Part shown: positions 25,549 to 37,081 of the stretch, one piece after another
Layout of the letters: each line of letters starts with the position of its first letter
Position numbering within the stretch: position 1 is the stretch's first letter
Notes under the pieces: generated by a model
Databases searched by the model: none
What the model saw: only the letters and a program-made list of their open reading frames with translations
Told to the model about the DNA's origin: nothing
Assembly (NCBI GenBank): GCA_936450465.1
Contig: OW388293.1
Location: forward strand, 24,391,860-24,455,859
Length of the DNA: 64,000 nt
Source of the DNA: Gibbula magus
Lineage: Eukaryota; Mollusca; Gastropoda; Trochida; Trochidae
Direction of reading: 5' to 3'
Position numbers and translations under genes: made by a program

Positions 25549-26232
25549 ACCTCTAGCCTTTCTCAGGGCTTCAATGATATCTTTAGAACCTCTAGCCTTT
25601 CTTAGGGCTACAATGATATCTTTAGAACCTCTAGCCTTTCTTAGGGCTACAATGATATCTTTAGAACCTCTAGCCTTTCTCAGGGCTTCATTGATATCTT
25701 TAGAACCTCTAGCCTTCTCAGGGCTACAATGTTATCTTTAGAGCCTTTAACCTTTCTCAGGACTTCATTGATATCTTTAGAGCCTCCAACCTTTCTGAGA
25801 GCTTCATTAATATCTTTAGAACCTCCAACCTTTCTCGGGGCTTCATTGATATCTTTAGAACCTCTAGCCTTTCTCAGAGCTTCATTGATATCTTTAGAAC
25901 CTCTAGCCTTCTCAGGGCTTCACTAATTTCTTTAGAGCCTCTAACCTTTCTCAGGGCTTCTTTGATGTTTGAAGTATTCTTTAGAGCCTTTAACCTTTCT
26001 CAGGGCTTCATTGATGTTTGGAGTATTCTTTAGAGTCTCTAGCCTTTCTGACGGCTTCATAAATATCTCTAGACCTAGATTAATATTAATATTAATATCT
26101 TTAAAGTCTCTAAGCCTTCTCAGGGCTTCATTCATATCTTTAGAGCTTCTAGCCTTTCTCAGGGCTTCTTTCATATCTGTAAAGTCTCTAGCTTTTGTTT
26201 AGAGCTTCATTCATATCTTTAGAACATCTGGT
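25549..26232. repeat. 39-bp minisatellite, about 17 copies
   Basis: The unit is CCTCTAGCCTTTCTCAGGGC followed by TTCATTGATATCTTTAGAA. Because 39 is a multiple of three, several frames stay open on both strands (for example LISLEP.TFLRAS peptides on the plus strand), but there is no start context or non-repeat protein sequence. Divergence rises toward the right end, where the AATATTAATATTAATATC interruption lies (about 26080). Confidence 0.92.
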
Positions 26233-28570
26233 TTGTCTGAAAGTCTCCTATAGACACAAGGTTTAATCTTTTTGATCGATTACTTGTCATGAAGACTGTT
26301 TATTCTACCAATTCTTTGAACCATTTGTTGATGAATTAAAAATTGATCCAAGTATATCCTTACACACAGTCCAAGTGTCTTACTTTGATGAGCGTAAGTA
26401 AATATCATAAAGGAGGAAATGGTATTCCTCCATGCTATCCAATTATCACAAGTATCGGATTGTACTGATATTATCAGTTTGACAAGGTGTGGATACCATG
26501 CAGTCAAACTGTCATGAGTAAAGTCTGGAATACATTGTTTAACATCAAGAGAAGCATAACCAATACTGTATATAAATCATATGTTATTATTATTATTATT
26601 GAGTTCTATCATGCTTCAGCTAGTTAGCTCTGGCACGTATCCTCTTTTCCCTTTCTCTGAATAGGTCCATGATGCCACTCCACGAGTTATATATCATGTG
26701 TGCTTTTGATCAAATATTCTCAACATGTGTTACATGTTTCATTACACCTAAGTCAAATGGAAAAATATACTTAATAAGGTTTCAACACTGGACAGTTTGT
26801 CCAACAATCTCAACAAAATCCTGTATATTTAAACAGAACGGACAAGATTTGCTCAAATTTGATGAATATATAGTATAACTTTCACTTTAATGTAACTCAA
26901 GGGTGTGTATGACACACAATTGTTCACATGATCAACTTAAAAATTTAATGTTCAAAGCATAGCCATTAAATTGTCATCATTTCTGTAAGAACAAATTGCA
27001 AGGATTAATTGGTTCGCTAAGTCTGATATCATCCCACTTAGGAGCATCATATTGCAGATCGGGAATTACCTTTGCAATTTGATTAGCATCAGAATTTTCT
27101 TTTTTGTTTAAACCAATATTGTTAATAATTTCAAATTATCTATCTAATTTTTAAATAAATGTTAAGAAAATCTAAATGAAATATGTCATCATGAATATTA
27201 GTCAGAATTAAATTTGAAAAATCTCAATAATTTTTTTTCTTTTTGAAGGAATGAAATAATATTTACAGACACACTCATTTTATCACTTATTTTTTAATTG
27301 TTAAGATATTTACAAGGATATTTGATGTTGTAATTTTCACTATTGATGATATTGTCACACAAGCCATCAAAGGTAGTTGTTTACAGCCCTTTCAATGCAG
27401 ATTGACATTTATAACAACTATAATTCAGGAACTAAAAATGGATAATAGTTACATCTCAAGTTAGCTTTGGGAAACCTTGCGAGACTTAAACGTGTTTATC
27501 AACTTGTTTATTTTTATAGAAGATGAGATGTGAGACAGTGAGATGTATGCATGAGTTTCATTTATAGAAGACCTCCCAAACCTGCACGTAAATAGAAGAA
27601 ATAATTTTGAACAAATGTCCTAAATAAATGGTAATATTCATTTCAAGTTTTGAGTGTCATGGTACCAAAATCACAAAGGTCACACTCAAATGTGACAAAC
27701 TGATTCTTATGACACTTGTGGTTTTGCACCAAATAGTAAATAGACCAAGACTCTGTTGGAAACCTGTAAGTTGGACGAGTTTAAGGAGGAACCTCCAGAA
27801 GATGAATCACTACAGAGATGTTAGATGCACTTATAGAAGAGTCTCTCGGAATAAAGTCTGCTGGAATAAAAGTACCTTAGCTTAATGGTGATAGAGATTG
27901 CAGGACCTGGTCTGTTCAAACTACTTACCAGACTTACAGAGCTGTTAACAGCTTTGCCACACAATGCCCCACATTCTTAGCTTGACAACCACACCAGACT
28001 CAGTGTTTGCCAATTCCACCAAGAGCTTTTTGGACTAATCTTGCTGCAAATATGATCCATATCACTCCTAGGTTCCATCTGCTAAGCTAATGGCAATGTA
28101 ACTTACTATCATTACTATCATATTATATGCTAAAGAGTGAAGAAAGAATTTTATATATCTAAGGAAAGTGTTCTCATTGCAACATTGAGTTAGTTATCTG
28201 ATTCTTCATCACTGTGAAAATACTGCAAAAGGGATGACGTCATCTGAACAGTGTAATAATGGCAACATTATGTCATCCCAATTTCTAAGTTACAGCTTCA
28301 AACGTCATTACCTATCACTCAATTGGACAGATTTATATGAACCATACACTAGATTTCCTACTTTATAAAACAACAAAATATTTCATGTTTTCAGTCTATT
28401 ATCACTTCAATCTCGTGATTGGTAACCTTTGTCACTTGTGAAAGTATTAAGTTTACATGTCACTTGATGAAAAACAAATGATATTACACTGAATACTCAA
28501 AATATCCTCTATGTATATAACATGACCTTCCCTTGATATCAACACTAGAGCCGATGAAAATATTCTCTCA
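26233..28570. other. AT-rich non-coding DNA
   Basis: A short (TTA)n tract sits at about 26583-26600. The 85-residue frame at 27628-27885 lies in a less AT-rich patch (27,750-28,080), which could be a decayed repeat or coding relic. I cannot name it. Confidence 0.45.
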
Positions 28571-28619
28571 TTATTATACCCCCGCTACGAAGTAGTCGGG
28601 GGTATATAGCGCTCAGCGC

Positions 28620-28664
28620 GTCCTTGCGTCCGTCCGTCCTTCCGTCCGTCCGTCCGTCCGTCCG
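28620..28664 (+). repeat. (GTCC)n microsatellite
   Basis: About ten GTCC/TTCC tetranucleotides lie directly between the 5' hairpin of the mobile element and its tandem units. The same placement occurs in the other GTCC/GTCT-bearing elements of this window. Confidence 0.9.
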
Positions 28665-28668
28665 GAAC

Positions 28669-29392
28669 ACTTTTGGTTCCGCTCATAACTCAAATACTAC
28701 TTGTTCAATTGTTATGAAACTTTATACATGTACACTTTATGGTCCCTAGATGTGCCTTTTCTATGTTTCCCTCAGATTCCATGATTATTTTTTCAGATTT
28801 TCCACTTTTAAGCGTCTTTGTGTGCGCGTCTATGGTCACACTTTTGGTTCCGCTCATAACTCAAATACTACTTGTTCAATTGTTATGAAACTTTATACAT
28901 GTACACTTTATGGTCCCTAGATGTGCCTTTTCTATGTTTCCCTCAGATTCCATGATTATTTTTTCAGATTTTCCACTTTTAAGCGTCTTTGTGTGCGCGT
29001 CTATGGTCACACTTTTGGTTCCGCTCATAACTCAAATACTACTTGTTCAATTGTTATGAAACTTTATACATGGACACTTTGTGGTCCCTAGATGTGCCTT
29101 TTCTATGTTTCACTCAGATTCCATGATTATTTTTTCAGATTTTCCACTTTTAAGGGTCTTTGTGTGCGCGTCTATGCTTACACTTTTGGTTCCGCTCATA
29201 ACTCAAATACTACTTGTTCAATTGTTATGAAACTTTATACATGTACACTTTATGGTCCCTAGATGTGCCTTTTCTATGTTTCCCTCAGATTCCATGATTA
29301 TTTTTTCAGATTTTCCACTTTTAAGCGTCTTTGTGTGCGCGTCTATGGTCACACTTTTGGTTTCCGCTCATAACTCAAATACTACTTGTTTC
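28669..29392 (+). repeat. 171-bp tandem repeat, four units plus a partial
   Basis: Units starting ACTTTTGGTTCCGCTCATAA recur at 28669, 28840, 29011, 29182 and 29353, an exact 171-bp spacing. Identity is very high, with a handful of substitutions in the third unit, so the array expanded recently. The fifth unit ends in TACTTGTTTCCAAG. Confidence 0.93.
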
Positions 29393-29465
29393 CAAGAAGG
29401 TATTAACACCTCATATACATAGCTTCTTTCTTATAAATCTGGTAAATGATTTTGACATGTTCACA

Positions 29466-29790
29466 TTCAAGGTCAAAGGTCAAGGTCATGAGTGCTTTAA
29501 TTACTACAATAATCCTTGTAAACATGATAACTTCAAACGTTTTTGTGCTGTCAGGCTCTTATTTGGTATATATCAACTATGGAGATAGACCAAGATTTGA
29601 AAAAGTTTTCGCTAAAATCTGTCAAAGGTCAAGGTCACAGCAAGGTCACAACTTAAGCATGCTATTGTGAATATGCCTTATGTTAACAATGAACACTTTG
29701 AGTCATTGCATGATTGTTATACACAATGAAAAGTAATCAGTGATGGTGTGACCTTGAAGGTCTAAGGTCAAGGTCAAGGTCATGCGATAT
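29466..29790 (+). promoter_or_regulatory. Cluster of AGGTCA nuclear-receptor half-site motifs
   Basis: AAGGTCAAAGGTCAAGGTCA occurs at about 29469 and includes a perfect AGGTCA-A-AGGTCA direct repeat. Further CAAAGGTCAAGGTCACAG (about 29622), CAAGGTCACAA and AAGGTCAAGGTCAAGGTCAT (about 29763) follow. AGGTCA DR1 is the classic site for RXR/HNF4/COUP-TF-type receptors, and TCAAGGTCA is the extended half-site of ERR/FTZ-F1-type receptors. The motifs are seen; function as enhancer sites is inference. Confidence 0.5.
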
Positions 29791-30247
29791 TGGTTCAGGC
29801 CATGTTAATCCTTTGATCCAATTTTGAAATCAGAAATAGGTTTTAAGAACAAACTTGTGAAAAGTGACCCCAGTGATGATTCAACTTGTTAGAATAACTT
29901 GAATAATGAACAAATTTTGGTCCAAAAAAAATCCCATTTTATTTATGCTGAGGAGAAGGCGGAACAGGGAAAGGCGAGACCCAAAGTTTCGGAGCTGCTC
30001 TGCTTTTGCGGTGTCCCGCAAACGCTCTTCTAGTTGTTCAAATGTTACGAAACCACTTTGACTTTTACTTCTAAAACATGCTTAGAGGTGTAATACTTAC
30101 TCTGCTTTAATAATATATGTTATGGTCTTTTCATACAAAAGTTTAAACATTGATACCCTTTTGCTATTTTCAAACATTTCTCTTTGACCAATGTTAATGT
30201 AAAAGCGGGGGTATCATAAGTGAGCTTTGCTCACTAATTCTCTTGTT

Positions 30248-31082
30248 CTGAACTGTTTGTATTCTACTTTGATGTTGTCAAAATGTACATATTGAAGAAC
30301 TCAAATGCACTTATGCAACACAGGGAAATATTTTCTTCTCAATTACTAGTTTTTGTAAATGCGAACATAAATTCAAATGTTTTATTCATTGTATTCAGGG
30401 TCATGTTTACCAATTCAACTAACATCTTTTTGATTCAACACATTGCTAATATAGTTTCCAAAGCAGCCTTTGCCTCCACTCTTCTACGGAAATATTGTAA
30501 CTTAATGCAGATGTTAGCATGTATTCAAACTGGATAAAATTAGTGTCTTTTTCTATGGTACAAGCATAATAAATTACAAGCATATCTTTGAAAAATTCAA
30601 AATATTTCAAATGTCACTTATATTTTATCTAACTGCATGTCCAAATCAGTTTGATTTTAATTGTAGCCAAAATTAGAGCAGCATTGAATATAGTTATAAC
30701 ATAATCAAAATCACTAGTGCTTTATATTGTAGTCTAATTTATGTAGTTAAAATATATGAACAACATATTTGAAAATAATTGTCAGTTCCCAGGCAATATG
30801 CAATAATGAACTATAGGGTAGTCCAATAGAACACAACTTGCAGGCATACATTTCCTTCATTAAGAGTTACACACTGTCAAATGGTGAGCTTTCACCCAAG
30901 GCAACGACTTGATGAATGAAGTTTTTATTTAGTTTAGGGCAATGGTGTTGGGAAAGATTGGTGTACTTTTTTAGACCAATGTAAACATCTTGCCACGATA
31001 CATTTTCTGAGCACTATTTGAACTTCTTCGGGTAGCAATGTAATAAATGTAGAAGAACTGTCATGAGGTTCAGTATTCTGGA
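30248..31082. other. AT-rich non-coding DNA
   Basis: No gene or repeat is supported in this stretch. Confidence 0.45.
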
Positions 31083-31372
31083 TCAAGTTTGCACGAGTTT
31101 CGTAAAAGTCATATGGCACACTTTCGAGTGTAATAATTTCTTTATTACCCATTCAATTCCATTTTATTTGCGTAAAATCAGTCAAGAAATGACCCACTTC
31201 TCTGGCGACGACAAGCGACAGTGACGTCACAAACAATCGTTTTATGACATCACAGACGATGAAATAAGGGAAGTCACGGTGAAACAAGGGTTGCTAGGCA
31301 AACGTGGTTTGTGCACATGTGCTCATATCAATAATATTATCTCGGTTATTTTTAACCCTATGGGTAATAAGA
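31083..31372 (+). repeat. Foldback-family repeat, copy 2 (5'-truncated)
   Basis: It begins TTTGCACGAGTTTCGTAAAA, continues through TTTCGAGTGTAATAATTTCT, a TGACGTCA palindrome (31222-31229), AAACAAGGGTTGCTAGGCAA and GCACATGTGCTCATATCAAT, and ends ACCCTATGGGTAATAA. The same words occur in inverted order on the opposite strand at 59449-59785, so both are copies of one dispersed element. Confidence 0.7.
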
Positions 31373-31589
31373 TGAAATATGAACTGGGAGAGGTGAAAGG
31401 TACTTTTCACTTAGCCTATTGAATAAAATATGGCCACACCATTCTGTATGGCCAATCAGCAGGATTCAACTTTTTAACAAAGTACCGGTAATACTCTTGG
31501 ATTGGCCTATGTCTTAACATACAGGGTTTCCCAGAATATTTCAAGACCCACAAACTTTACAGAAGAAGAATGTTCACATGGTCTGAGTT

Positions 31590-31835
31590 AATGTGAATGA
31601 TACATTTGTAGACAGTAAATTTTTGTGGTATTGAAAATATGATAGTTAGTTAGGTATTGAAGAGAAGTATAGGATCCCGGATGGAAAGTATTTCATCAAT
31701 AGTTACTTACGTTAGATTGTCTTCACTAGAGTTAGAAGTTTTCTGTAGTGTGAGTCTGAGTTATTGGGAAGAATAGATTTGTATGCAATAATTTATTTTT
31801 GTGATATTGAAAATATAGTAATGTTAGGTATTGTT
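31590..31835. repeat. Local diverged duplication
   Basis: TTTTTGTGGTATTGAAAATA...GTTAGGTATTG (about 31619) recurs as TTTTTGTGATATTGAAAATA...GTTAGGTATTG (about 31795). The adjoining GGAAAGTATTTCATCAATAG motif (about 31682) recurs at about 36148, so this is a dispersed, moderately old repeat. Confidence 0.6.
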
Positions 31836-32917
31836 AGACAGACAACCCTGATTATGTTCCAATTTGGAATTGTTATTACCCATTGTCTTAAAGTTTGGAA
31901 AGTAGAAATCTCACTTTTCTTTATCACAGAATGGAACTTTGTGACCAAATACTTTAGACTAAATAAAATTTTAACTTTAGATTTCGGATATAGACCAAAA
32001 TGCTGTGTTATGTATGATGTAACGTTTAAGTAGGATATTTGATTGTAATATGAGTTGTCATTTTCATATGGAATATTTGTTAATAGTTTTAGCATTTATT
32101 TTATTTATCCGGTTTATCGATATATGATATATGCATTTTATAAATAAGTATATTTAAAAAATGCATTTCTGAATAACAACTTATACAACTACATGTAATT
32201 ATAAATAAAGGACTGTGGGGAAACAAAATTGGCATAAAATTCTCCTGATGAAGGAGAAAACACATACGTTGAATTTGTTGTGTATGTTCACAATAAAGAA
32301 GTTGTTATCCAGTTGCTATTCATATACATTCCACATCTTTATGGACTTCAAAGGCTATAAGAAATTTTGTGAAACACTTATGTTTATACAGTTGATTGTT
32401 AATGATAGTCAGTTTATGTTGTGCCATTAACATTGTGAATTTTTATTTTGGTAATGGTTTTTATATTTTAAAAAATCCCTTTCTGTTTAGTTCATTTTCA
32501 TTAATAATTTCATTCGGGCTGAAGTATTTTTGTTTGTGTGTTAATGCTTATTTGTATTACCTAACCTTCCAGCTTTTCTTTTAGCATTTCACTTTTCATT
32601 TTCTTTTGTTTGATTCATTAAAACCGTTTTTATTTCCCATGCTTGACCCCATATTGATTTCGTCCTTTCTTTTTGTGTTAAAGTGGATGGACTCTTATGG
32701 TATTTGGAGAAAGGTAAGCTATGTTTCATCTATCTTGCTGCACATCACGCTGTATACATATATCTCCATCTTGTTCCTCCAGAGATTGTACTAGTGCTCC
32801 TCCACATCACCCTCTGTACATCTCACAAACACGGTTTCATAGTATATCCAACTCACGAAATGAAAAAGTTATGTATCAAACCAATAGTTGATATTTCAAG
32901 TCTTATGAATCATGATG
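31836..32917. other. AT-rich non-coding DNA
   Basis: Short frames at 32215-32430, 32606-32794 and 32683-32949 have AT-driven composition and no recognisable domain. The palindromic words near 32100-32160 (ATATATGATATATGC) are simple AT-rich sequence. Confidence 0.45.
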
Positions 32918-33134
32918 TTAAAGGGACACTGCGTCGAGGATTAAAATGAGTCTCATCTTTATCTCACTGAGCTGATTAGAGTGTCTGATAACGAGTTACG
33001 CTTCACTTCACTGTCTACATGCATTAGTTTTTATTACCAATTACATCAATTGTCTGAAATTCAGTGTCTGACTTGTTAGCAGACATGTTAATCAGCATGA
33101 TCTGATTTTTATTCTCGACGTAGTGTCCCTTTAA
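32918..33134. mobile_element. Kolobok-like MITE with TTAA target duplication
   Basis: TTAA at 32918-32921 and 33131-33134 flanks a 209-bp unit with about 30-bp inverted ends, AGGGACACTGCGTCGAGGAT on the left and its diverged complement on the right. A TTAA duplication is used by piggyBac and Kolobok transposons, and an AGGG start fits Kolobok termini better than the CCY start of piggyBac. The interior has no open frame, so it would be moved in trans. Confidence 0.8.
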
Positions 33135-33513
33135 TACGTCAACATTGAAAATTTGGCGATTTGTTTTTGACTACTAAATAGATTTATGATACTGCAAGTG
33201 AAATTAGTCATTATTTGACATTACTATTCATGTCATACTCAAGTGCAAAGACTGTTGTTGAATCGCAAGAAGTGTGCTATACCTCTTAGCAATCATGCTC
33301 TAAGATCACTTCTAACCACTGAACACTGCATGCTTTACTGGAGTCGGGGATCACTAATTAATTTGTTGTCACAAGATTGCAAGATGACATCGCATAGCTT
33401 GTGATACTATAAATTCATCTCATTTGATTTTGAAAATAAGTGTGGACTGTTTGAGGGGTGTTGTGGAGAGCATCTTGAAATCAGTGTCTGGAGTTCCTGG
33501 TGGAGGAAGCACT

Positions 33514-33690
33514 TTCATTACTTTCATGTTGTTCAACTCCCATATATCATTCATTACTTTCATGTTGTTCAACTCCCATATATCATTCATTACTTTCATG
33601 TTGTTCAACTCACATATATCTTTCATTACTTTCATGTTGTTAAACTTCCATATATCATTCATTACTTTCATGTTGTCACAATGTATAACA
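33514..33690. repeat. 36-bp minisatellite, 4-5 copies
   Basis: The unit is CATTACTTTCATGTTGTTCA followed by ACTCCCATATATCATT. The 36-bp period keeps frames open on both strands (MKVMNDIWELNN repeats on minus), which accounts for the 83- and 106-residue frames. Confidence 0.9.
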
Positions 33691-34384
33691 ATATATCTAA
33701 TTGTATGCCACAGTCTTTATAGATGTATCAAAATGTATTTATAAAGATATAGATTGTATCAAATTAATTTTAAGTATCAAATGTATTAGAATGTATTTTA
33801 ATGTATTTAAACCTATCAAACTGTTTCAAATTGTTTTAACATCCACAAATTATCCACAAGTATCTAAATATTATCAACATTTATTAAAAGTCGGTTACAT
33901 AATTCTATAAATATATGAATATCTATCAAAATCTACATTTCATTAATAGATATATATATGTTTATGATTACAACATTATTCAATAGCCTGTTCGCTATCT
34001 TTTTATTCCATATTTGTTCACCTTGTATCTAAATCCTCCCTTTGCCAATACTTCTGAATTTCAAAGATCATGAGAAGAACTCTACATTCTTTCCAGCCTT
34101 TGAGACTTTATGTTGTTATGTGTATATATGTATCCATAATCTTTTATATACATGTCCTTTTCTAAACTTGTAAAACTTTGGGGTCATTTAGCACAGACCT
34201 GTAGATTGAGTGGTCAGAATATATCATATGATTAACCATCCATATATATTGAAGACAGATTTCAAATCTTGGTTGTTCACGGACTATCTGACAGCAAAAT
34301 TCCTTAAAACAGTATAACTCTGAAATAATTAGAATAAAGATATAATTAGATACAAAGAACCTAATATACATATGAACATTTATG
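33691..34384. other. AT-rich non-coding DNA
   Basis: Many TATCAAA/GTATTTA words give weak internal similarity (33700-33950), but no regular period or gene is visible. Confidence 0.45.
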
Positions 34385-34587
34385 AACCTCAATATAGGGA
34401 CTCCATATAATATTCAAGAACCTCATTCAATACTAATTTACCCTGTATATATATTTTAGAATATCCTACTATAACACACATATTATATTCAGGAACCACA
34501 TTCAATATTGATAGATATTTTGCAATATTATATTATAAAACTCATATAATATTCAAAATACTCCTTTGATACCATCTCTCTATATAT
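34385..34587. repeat. ~71-bp tandem repeat, left block
   Basis: Units contain ACTATAAAACTCATATAATA, TTCAAAAACTTCATTTGATA and CCATCTCTCTATATAT. The same units resume at about 35408-35605 after an interruption of about 820 bases, so the two blocks were once contiguous. Confidence 0.75.
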
Positions 34588-34752
34588 ATATAGAACATCA
34601 TACTTGTGCATTTGGATCGTTTGTATTGAACGAGAAGATGTCATGGAAGCGGAGGAACAACGAGTTCGAAGAACGAGTTGTTCCTCCGCTTCCATGACAG
34701 CTTCGAGTTCAATACAAATGATCCAAATGCACAAGTATGATGTTCTATATTT
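34588..34752. repeat. Near-perfect palindrome, arms ~72 bp
   Basis: The left arm starts TATAGAACATCATACTTGTG and the right arm ends with its complement. The arms meet around GAGTTCGAAGAACGA (about 34662-34676). Only a few mismatches are visible, for example GGATCG against GATCC and AGAAGATGTC against GACAGCTTCG. The whole could extrude as one hairpin. The 68-residue minus frame is a translation of the arms. Confidence 0.85.
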
Positions 34753-35407
34753 ATTATATACACCTTTTTATTAGCAAATTGGTAAACAAATAAAATTGCA
34801 TAAATTTACTGGGACGACGTGCTGCGTATTGATACACGGACGGTTGCTTGACCAGCACGACTCACGATTTGATGTCTTAATAGTATCATTATTTTCTCGT
34901 GTCAGCCCAATAGAGTTTTAAGTGAAAGTTTCTTCAGTGTGGTAATATAATTAAACCATCAAATTTGCTTTACTATCATTTAATTATAAAGAACTGAAAA
35001 TAAGAAACAACATTCAGGCTTCCGTCCGTCGTGCTTCTTTCGAATGACGTAACCATGGTTATGACGTCACAGTGGTAAGCGGTTGTGACGTCACAGTGAC
35101 GCAGCATCGCTAGCGAAGCTTTCGGCAATGCTTTCAATTCCCCTTATACTTTGCGCTTTTCTGCCTTGTTAATGATAATTTTAGTAACATTTTCCCTGCT
35201 TGTGCTGTTAATATTAGGTCTAAATCCAAGCTGATACTTTAATCAACTGAAAAAATACTAGCACTGTTATTAAAATATAAAATCCGGAGATTGAAGTTTA
35301 GAGAAAGTAGAACCGTCAGCCGTGCAATACGGAATTCACCGTGCAATACGTAAATCGACCAAAGAAACCGTATTGCACCCCTGTATTACTATCTTAAGTT
35401 TACATGG
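34588..35407. mobile_element. Insertion of ~820 bp splitting the 71-bp array, beginning with a long palindrome
   Basis: The array breaks after CTCTCTATATATA and resumes with TTTTGGAATGTAATACTATA. The inserted DNA opens with the 34588-34752 palindrome, then carries unique sequence with two TGACGTCA palindromes (35062-35069 and 35086-35093) and GTGCAATACG words (35321-35375). No protein is encoded. It is probably a non-autonomous mobile element, but terminal repeats over the full length are not evident. Confidence 0.55.
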
Positions 35408-35605
35408 GTATATAATAAATTTTGGAATGTAATACTATAAAACTCATATAATATTCAAAAATTTCATTTGATACCATCTCTCTATATATTTTGGAACATT
35501 GTACTATAAAACTCATATGATATTCAAAAACTTCATTTGATATCATCTCTCTATATATATTCTGGAACATCATACTATCAAACTATATAATATTCCAGAC
35601 AAGAT
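35408..35605. repeat. ~71-bp tandem repeat, right block
   Basis: Two to three further units of the array at 34385-34587 (TACTATAAAACTCATATGAT, CTTCATTTGATATCATCTCT) ending in CTATATAATATTCC. Confidence 0.75.
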
Positions 35606-36260
35606 CTTCTCCGATGCTCCTAATGTAGTCTCCTCCATCTCTCCTCCAAATTGTTCCACCATATTGCTTGAGTAGCTTTTGCTATAGCAATCTAGCTGGC
35701 TAACATCATCACTTGTCCTGTAATACAGATTACCACAAACATCTACCAGATTGGCACTTGCTTGATGAAGATGTGAAGATGGTCGCGGGGGGATCTCCTT
35801 ACATAAAATACATACAATCCAGCCTCATTGCTAGATGCTCTGTCTCCAGCAGTTCTATGTACACTTGCTTTTGGCAATAGATAACTCATTTCATATTCAT
35901 CACTATCAAGATGCTCCTCTCGACTTGACTCAGGGAGAGAGCATTGGTTGCCCATATGTGATGTATTGTCCTCTAGTGTCTTCAGTTCAAGAAGATTGCA
36001 CCAACTTTACGTGTCCTCTATAGTTGTTCATTAAAAATGGGCATTTCCATATGCTTCAGGTACAAACAGTTTCAGGCTACAAGGGTAGGATATTTTATAT
36101 GAAGTAGGTAAAAGAGTAATCAAATGTTGTATATCCTTTTTCTGGATGGAAAGTATTTCATCAATAGTTACCTACGCAAGATTGTCCAAATACTTGATGT
36201 CTTAACTAGGGTAAGATGTTTTCTGTACGACGTATGTAAAATAACACCCAACATATTTTT
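35606..36260. other. Non-coding DNA
   Basis: A 70-codon minus-strand frame (35743-35955) starting MGNQCS was examined and is not supported as a gene. GGAAAGTATTTCATCAATAG at about 36148 matches the dispersed repeat at about 31682. Confidence 0.45.
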
Positions 36261-36425
36261 TCACTATTCTTGGGCCAAAGTATTCTATATCCAATTGCTT
36301 GGATAAACAGTTATAAGACTTTCCAGTTGAAGGATGTTGATTATGCCAGCACGTTTTATCCCCATTGCTGGGCCCAAGTATTCTATGTCCAATTGCTTGG
36401 ATAAGCAGTTATAGGACTACAAATG
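36261..36425. repeat. Tandem duplication, ~100-bp spacing
   Basis: The segment with AAGTATTCTATATCCAATTG, CTTGGATAAACAGTTATAAG (about 36277-36320) is repeated with few changes at about 36368-36420. Confidence 0.75.
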
Positions 36426-37081
36426 TAGGGTGTGATCTCTGCAATGCCAGGCTTTTACATTGTCAATATAGGTTTAAGATTACAAATACAAATATGGTAT
36501 CCTTGACCAGCTGACCAGGATAATTCTGAAAAACTTAAAAAATTTGAACAATTTTGCAGACAATTTCATGTGTTTTATTAGGAATAATTCCATTCACCTA
36601 TCAACTGGCTGTAATCTAATCAGCAATTAGGTGCCAATACCTCCCCACAGCAGAAAGGTGTTTGCTGCCACGTATATATATAAATATATCCAACAGCCAA
36701 CTTGTTGTAAAGATCAGGCTAAAGTCATTTCCATGCTATACTTATTTTCTACTAAATATCAGGGCCTTGAAGAAGATTAAAATAAGATCTCTGATGATGT
36801 TGCAACCATACACAAATACATCATCTCCTATTCTGCAGATGTGCCTGCTTGGAAATATATCATTGCTCAAAGGCGTGTTTGATTGAAGTACAATGTTGCA
36901 TCCAGGCTCCCATGTTTTTGGATTCCCTCCATTTTCCTAATCTCATGCAAAACAATTGAAATCGATGGACAATGTGTTGCACAATATTAATGACCCATAT
37001 TTAGAAAGTGAATAGTATTATTATTACCATAAAACATATACAACAAACACTAAGTCAATATATAACCTCCGGTTTAATAGT

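Larger units (their letters stand above)
28571..30247 (+). mobile_element. Helentron/pearl-like non-autonomous element 1
   Basis: The 5' end follows TTATTATA and forms a hairpin (CCCCCGCTAC, loop GAA, GTAGTCGGGGG). Next come ATATAGCGCTCAGCGCG, a GTCC/TTCC microsatellite (28620-28664), and then 171-bp tandem units from 28669. An AGGTCA-rich non-repeated part follows. The 3' end repeats the AGCGGGGGTAT arm and has a perfect 7-bp hairpin AGTGAGC/TTT/GCTCACT (30219-30235), ending AATTCTCTTGTT. Known Helentron-associated elements have subterminal inverted repeats, a tandem-repeat core and a 3' hairpin. The match is architectural, and assignment is inference. No protein is encoded. Confidence 0.75.

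Noticed and set aside
27628..28080. Less AT-rich patch with an 85-codon frame, possibly a decayed transposon or exon
   Set aside because: No recognisable motif in any frame and several stops; not enough to call.
35743..35955. Minus-strand 70-codon frame beginning MGNQCS, resembling an N-myristoylated protein start
   Set aside because: No domain, no splice context and no similarity I can recognise. A short frame of this length is expected by chance.
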